Shown in pieces: positions 5,304 through 8,134 of a stretch of 8,134 nucleotides of DNA (positions are counted from its first letter, which is position 1; each line of letters starts with the position of its first letter). The notes under the pieces are model-generated. The model was given only the letters and a program-made list of their open reading frames with translations, searched no databases and had not been told where the DNA came from. Origin of the DNA: Bryobacterales bacterium (GTDB lineage: Bacteria > Acidobacteriota > Terriglobia > Bryobacterales > Bryobacteraceae). The stretch is from contig PKYZ01000426.1 in assembly GCA_003132865.1 (NCBI GenBank), forward strand, positions 2,613 through 10,746, read 5' to 3'. The translations under genes and the position numbers were made by a program.

Positions 5304-7757
5304 GTGATCGAAGAGTATAGCATCCCGTGGAAGGCCAAGCTTTACATTGGCGCCGTCATTTGCACGGGCCTTTCCTGCTTCGTCTACGCCGTTTCCGGCT
5401 GGACGTGCCACGATCCGCGCCAGTACCTCTGTTGCCTGGCAGTCGCCGTGTTGGCCTCCGTCTTTAAAGTGCACCTGCCTGGCGTGACCGGCGTCATGTC
5501 TGTGAATTACGCATTCATCCTGCTGAGCATAGTGGAATTCAGTTACGGGGAAACCATGGTACTGGCCTGCGTGGCTATGGCCGTGCAGACGGGTTGGCGG
5601 GTAAGCAAACGTACCAAGCCGGTGCATTTTCTCTTCAACTGTACCAGCATGGCTCTGTCTGTCTCGGCGGGGTGCGCTACGTATCGGGTCCTCGGCGCGC
5701 CCGGCAAACTGGACATCCTGGCCCTGGCTGCCGCAACCACTGTCTATTTCCTGGTGAACAGCTTTTCGATTGCCGCCGTGGTATCGCTCACCGAAGGCAA
5801 GAACGTCCTCATGACGTGGCGCGGCACTTATTTCTGGTCGTTCTCCTATTACCTGGCCGGAGCGGCGGCGGCCGGCCTGGTCAGCTTGGTTGGCCGCCGT
5901 ATCGGATGGGAGGCTCCCTCGCTGATCTTGCCCATGCTCTACATAATGTTTCGCTCCTACCGCTTGTATCTGGGGAAGCTGGAATCGGAAAAACAGCATG
6001 CCGAGCATACGGCAGCCCTCCACCTCCGCACTATCGAGGCGCTGGCGCTGGCTATCGAGGCCAAGGACGCCTACACGCATGAGCATCTGCAACGCGTCCC
6101 GGCGTATGCCTTGGGATTGGGGAAAGCGTTGGGGCTGGACGATACCCAATTACAGGCGTTGCGGGCCGCCTCGATTCTGCACGATATCGGCAAGCTTGCG
6201 GTACCCGAACACATCATCTCAAAGCCGGGAAAACTGACGCCCGAAGAGTTCGAGAAAATGAAGATTCACCCGGTGGTGGGGGCGGAGATCCTGGCGCGCG
6301 TGGAATTCCCTTATCCCGTCGTGCCCATCGTCCGTGCGCACCATGAGCGCTGGGACGGTACCGGCTATCCGGATGGTCTGCATGGTGAGCAGATCCCCAT
6401 CGGCGCGCGGATCCTCGCGGCCGCGGACTGCCTGGATGCGCTGGCTTCCGACCGGCAGTACCGCCGCGCTCTGCCGATCGACGAGGCCATGGCAGTGGTA
6501 GTAAGGGAGGCTGGCAAATCTTACGACCCGCGTGTAGTCGAGTGCCTGCGCCAAAACTACAGGACTTGGGAAAAACTGGCGCCGGCCCGGTCCGCCCAAC
6601 CCGCGTTCCAACCGAAGCAGGCGGAAGGCCCCGGCAGCCAGGCCCCCGCAGCCGGGTTCGAGCAATCGAAGCGCTCCGACGTACCCCAGCCCGAGTTCCT
6701 CTCGTCCATCGCGGCGGCCCGCCAGGAATTCCAGATGCTCTATGAGTTGACGCAAGACTTGGGAAACTCGCTCAACCTGCATGAGACCCTCTCGGTCCTC
6801 GACAGCCGCCTGCGCGGCCTGATTCCTTACGATGCGATTGTCATCTATGTGTGCAAGGGAGATCGCCTCGTACCGGCCTACGTCAATGGCGAGAACTTCC
6901 GCCTCTTCTCGTCCCTGGAAATCCCCATGGGCCAGGGCCTCACGGGCTGGGTGGCGGAAAACGGTAAGCCTATCATCAACGGCAATCCATCCGTGGAACC
7001 GGGTTATCTGAACGATCCCACCAGGTTCAGTACTTTGCGCTCCGCGCTGGCTGTCCCGCTGCAGAACGCCGTGGGCATCACGGGCGTGCTGGCGCTCTAC
7101 CACGCCGGCCGGGACGCTTTCAGCCGGGATCATCTGCGCGTGCTGGAGGCGGTCAAACCAAAGGTGTCGCTCTCCATAGAAAACGCGCTCAAGTTCCAGC
7201 AGGCTTCCATCTCGGCCACTACCGACGGGCTCACCGGTCTGCCCAACGCGCGCTCTCTGTTCCTGCACCTGGACGGCGAATTGGCCCGCTGCAAACGTAG
7301 CAATACCGAGGCGACCGTGCTGGTCTGCGATCTGGATGGGTTTAAGCAAGTGAATGATCGCTTCGGTCACCTGGAGGGAAACAAGGTCCTCAAACTCGTG
7401 GCCACCGGAATGCAGCAGAACTGCCGCGAGTACGATTACGTGGCGCGCATGGGCGGAGATGAATTCGTTCTGGTGCTGCCAGGCCTCGCGGCCTGCGATC
7501 TGCCCGGGAGGCTGAACGATCTGGAGAAGGTCGTGGTGGATGCCGGCGTGGCGGTATGCGGCGAGCGCCTTCTGGCGATCAGTGCCGGCGCAGCCTTCTT
7601 TCCGCAAGACGGCGCCGACGCGGAAAACCTGCTGGCCGAAGCCGACCGCCGCATGTACCTGGTGAAGCAATCCCACAAGGGAGCCTGCTCGAACACCACT
7701 CACGACCTAGCGGCCCTCGCCACGCAGATCGAACAACCCGTTGCATACAGACCCTGA
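5304..7757 (+). CDS. Membrane HD-GYP-GAF-GGDEF cyclic dinucleotide enzyme, copy 2, intact
   Basis: The 817-residue inner-membrane protein combines degradation and synthesis of a cyclic dinucleotide. Residues 1-225 form a MASE-like membrane domain with about eight hydrophobic segments, then a helical stalk (LHLRTIEALALAIEAKD). The HD-GYP phosphodiesterase (about 240-425) keeps H261, H293-D294 (HDIGK), H322, H346-H347 and G354-Y355-P356. A linker leads to a GAF domain (about 470-630) and a GGDEF cyclase (about 636-795) with D676, N684, the exact GGDEF at 717-721 and an intact inhibitory RxxD at R708-D711. N693 in GHLEGN stands where PleD has guanine-binding Asp344. GTG at 5304 is chosen because homology with copy 1 and the upstream block both fit it; the ribosome site is only a GGGG run. 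Which activity dominates is unknown; the GAF and membrane domains are the likely control inputs. Confidence 0.93.
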   Translation: MIEEYSIPWKAKLYIGAVICTGLSCFVYAVSGWTCHDPRQYLCCLAVAVLASVFKVHLPGVTGVMSVNYAFILLSIVEFSYGETMVLACVAMAVQTGWRVSKRTKPVHFLFNCTSMALSVSAGCATYRVLGAPGKLDILALAAATTVYFLVNSFSIAAVVSLTEGKNVLMTWRGTYFWSFSYYLAGAAAAGLVSLVGRRIGWEAPSLILPMLYIMFRSYRLYLGKLESEKQHAEHTAALHLRTIEALALAIEAKDAYTHEHLQRVPAYALGLGKALGLDDTQLQALRAASILHDIGKLAVPEHIISKPGKLTPEEFEKMKIHPVVGAEILARVEFPYPVVPIVRAHHERWDGTGYPDGLHGEQIPIGARILAAADCLDALASDRQYRRALPIDEAMAVVVREAGKSYDPRVVECLRQNYRTWEKLAPARSAQPAFQPKQAEGPGSQAPAAGFEQSKRSDVPQPEFLSSIAAARQEFQMLYELTQDLGNSLNLHETLSVLDSRLRGLIPYDAIVIYVCKGDRLVPAYVNGENFRLFSSLEIPMGQGLTGWVAENGKPIINGNPSVEPGYLNDPTRFSTLRSALAVPLQNAVGITGVLALYHAGRDAFSRDHLRVLEAVKPKVSLSIENALKFQQASISATTDGLTGLPNARSLFLHLDGELARCKRSNTEATVLVCDLDGFKQVNDRFGHLEGNKVLKLVATGMQQNCREYDYVARMGGDEFVLVLPGLAACDLPGRLNDLEKVVVDAGVAVCGERLLAISAGAAFFPQDGADAENLLAEADRRMYLVKQSHKGACSNTTHDLAALATQIEQPVAYRP

Positions 7758-7823
7758 CGCGCCCCTCCGACACGCCGGGTCCTCCCCGCTTTGTTGACCA
7801 TCGCTCTGCGCGGCATACAAAAG

Positions 7824-7890
7824 GGGCTGTGCCTCCAGGGGGACAGGCACGGGGACACTTTGTCCCAAGGGTGACAGACTGTCCTGGGCG
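7824..7890. repeat. REP-like palindromic repeat element
   Basis: The segment contains GTGCCT (7829-7834) pairing with AGGCAC (7845-7850), GGGACA-CTT-TGTCCC (7852-7866) and GACAG-A-CTGTC (7873-7883) flanked by CCCA (7864-7867) and TGGG (7885-7888). GGGGACA occurs twice 12 bp apart (7839 and 7851). G-rich GGGACA/TGTCCC palindromes of this kind are typical of dispersed intergenic repeats in large soil-bacterial genomes, often mobilised by REP-associated tyrosine transposases. None is seen in this window. It may also protect or end the copy 2 transcript. Confidence 0.5.
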
Positions 7891-7946
7891 CATCGATCTA
7901 AGCCTTTGACAACAAGTTAGTTATGTATGGCAGCCGGCCTGCAATC

Positions 7947-7953
7947 AGAGAGG
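7947..7953 (+). promoter_or_regulatory. Ribosome binding site of the secreted-protein gene
   Basis: AGAGAGG lies five bases before the ATG at 7959 and fixes that start, which also gives a good signal peptide. Confidence 0.65.
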
Positions 7954-7958
7954 CTGTC

Positions 7959-8134
7959 ATGAAAAACACTCTTCGAATCTTCACTTTGTTCTTGAGCGCG
8001 AGCCTGGCGTTTGCCGGCTCCGGCTCGAAAAGCGCTGCTAGCGTTTTGTCACCCGACCTCCAGAATCTGGCGCCCAACACGAAAGTTACGGTGCTGATCC
8101 AATTCAGTTCCAAGCCTAGCCAGGCCATGCTCTC
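7959..8134 (+). CDS. Secreted protein, N-terminal fragment, probably a subtilisin-family (S8) protease precursor
   Basis: The reading frame opens at ATG 7959 and runs off the window after 58 codons. It starts with a typical Sec signal peptide: basic MKNTLR, hydrophobic IFTLFLSASLAFA, and an AFA cleavage motif at about residue 19. The mature start contains LSPDLQNLAPNTKVTVLIQFSSKPS. A short 'LSPDLQ' segment followed by a strand of the type VxVLIQF is common at the start of subtilase propeptides (inhibitor I9-like), and this is the basis of the functional guess. No catalytic Asp, His or Ser motif is within the window, so the family call is tentative, while the presence of a gene is well supported by the AGAGAGG site and signal peptide. 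It is separated from copy 2 by 201 bp with a REP-like element, so it is probably its own transcription unit. Confidence 0.7.
   Translation, partial: MKNTLRIFTLFLSASLAFAGSGSKSAASVLSPDLQNLAPNTKVTVLIQFSSKPSQAML

Larger units (their letters stand above)
5246..7757 (+). repeat. Tandem duplication, unit 2
   Basis: This is the direct-repeat partner of 2640-5168, separated from it by 77 bp of unrelated DNA that contains the 12-bp hairpin. Small length differences occur in the linker before the GAF domain (3 codons), at the C-terminus (3 codons) and at the extra A in copy 1. Confidence 0.85.

Noticed and set aside
6219..7703. 494-codon antisense open frame in copy 2, and similar ones at 3543-4535 and 5196-6149
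   Set aside because: They lie opposite well-supported coding sequence, occur in both paralogues, have no family motifs, and are expected in GC-rich genes.
7906..7927. TTGACA (7906-7911) with TATGTA (7922-7927) as a sigma-70 promoter for the secreted-protein gene
   Set aside because: The spacing is only 10 bases instead of about 17, and nothing TATAAT-like occurs at the proper distance.

Overview
The window is GC-rich, densely coding DNA that reads like the chromosome of a free-living Gram-negative bacterium. The mix of a periplasmic two-component-type beta-propeller sensor, an orphan sigma-54 activator, a PilZ protein, large membrane HD-GYP/GGDEF proteins and a secreted protein resembling a subtilase precursor suggests Acidobacteriota (Solibacter-like). 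That assignment is inference from gene content only; no rRNA or other phylogenetic marker is present.

Layout. Positions 1-973 (minus) hold a decaying sensor gene of the Reg_prop beta-propeller type, broken by a frameshift near 271 and an in-frame TAA at 27-29. Positions 974-1371 have no credible gene but carry a run of inverted repeats and a small heptamer tandem repeat. A two-gene minus-strand operon follows: a sigma-54-dependent AAA+ activator without an N-terminal sensory domain (1649-2578), then a single-domain PilZ protein (1372-1638). Divergent from it on the plus strand are two tandem paralogues (2696-5168 and 5304-7757). Each encodes a multi-pass membrane domain, HD-GYP phosphodiesterase, GAF domain and GGDEF cyclase. 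The last part holds a REP-like palindromic repeat (about 7824-7890) and the 5' end of a secreted protein (7959 onward) that runs off the window.

How the genes fit together. The core is a cyclic dinucleotide island: two membrane enzymes with both a synthesis and a degradation domain, a PilZ receptor and a transcription activator, arranged as a divergent pair of units around a 117-bp shared upstream region. The paralogues are diverging. Copy 1 carries a one-base insertion (about 2834) that disconnects its first 46 codons, and has lost the Arg of the GGDEF inhibitory site. Copy 2 is intact. Both copies have Asn where canonical diguanylate cyclases have a guanine-recognising Asp, so their product is not safely predicted to be only c-di-GMP. 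I saw no tRNA, rRNA, CRISPR array, transposase or phage gene.
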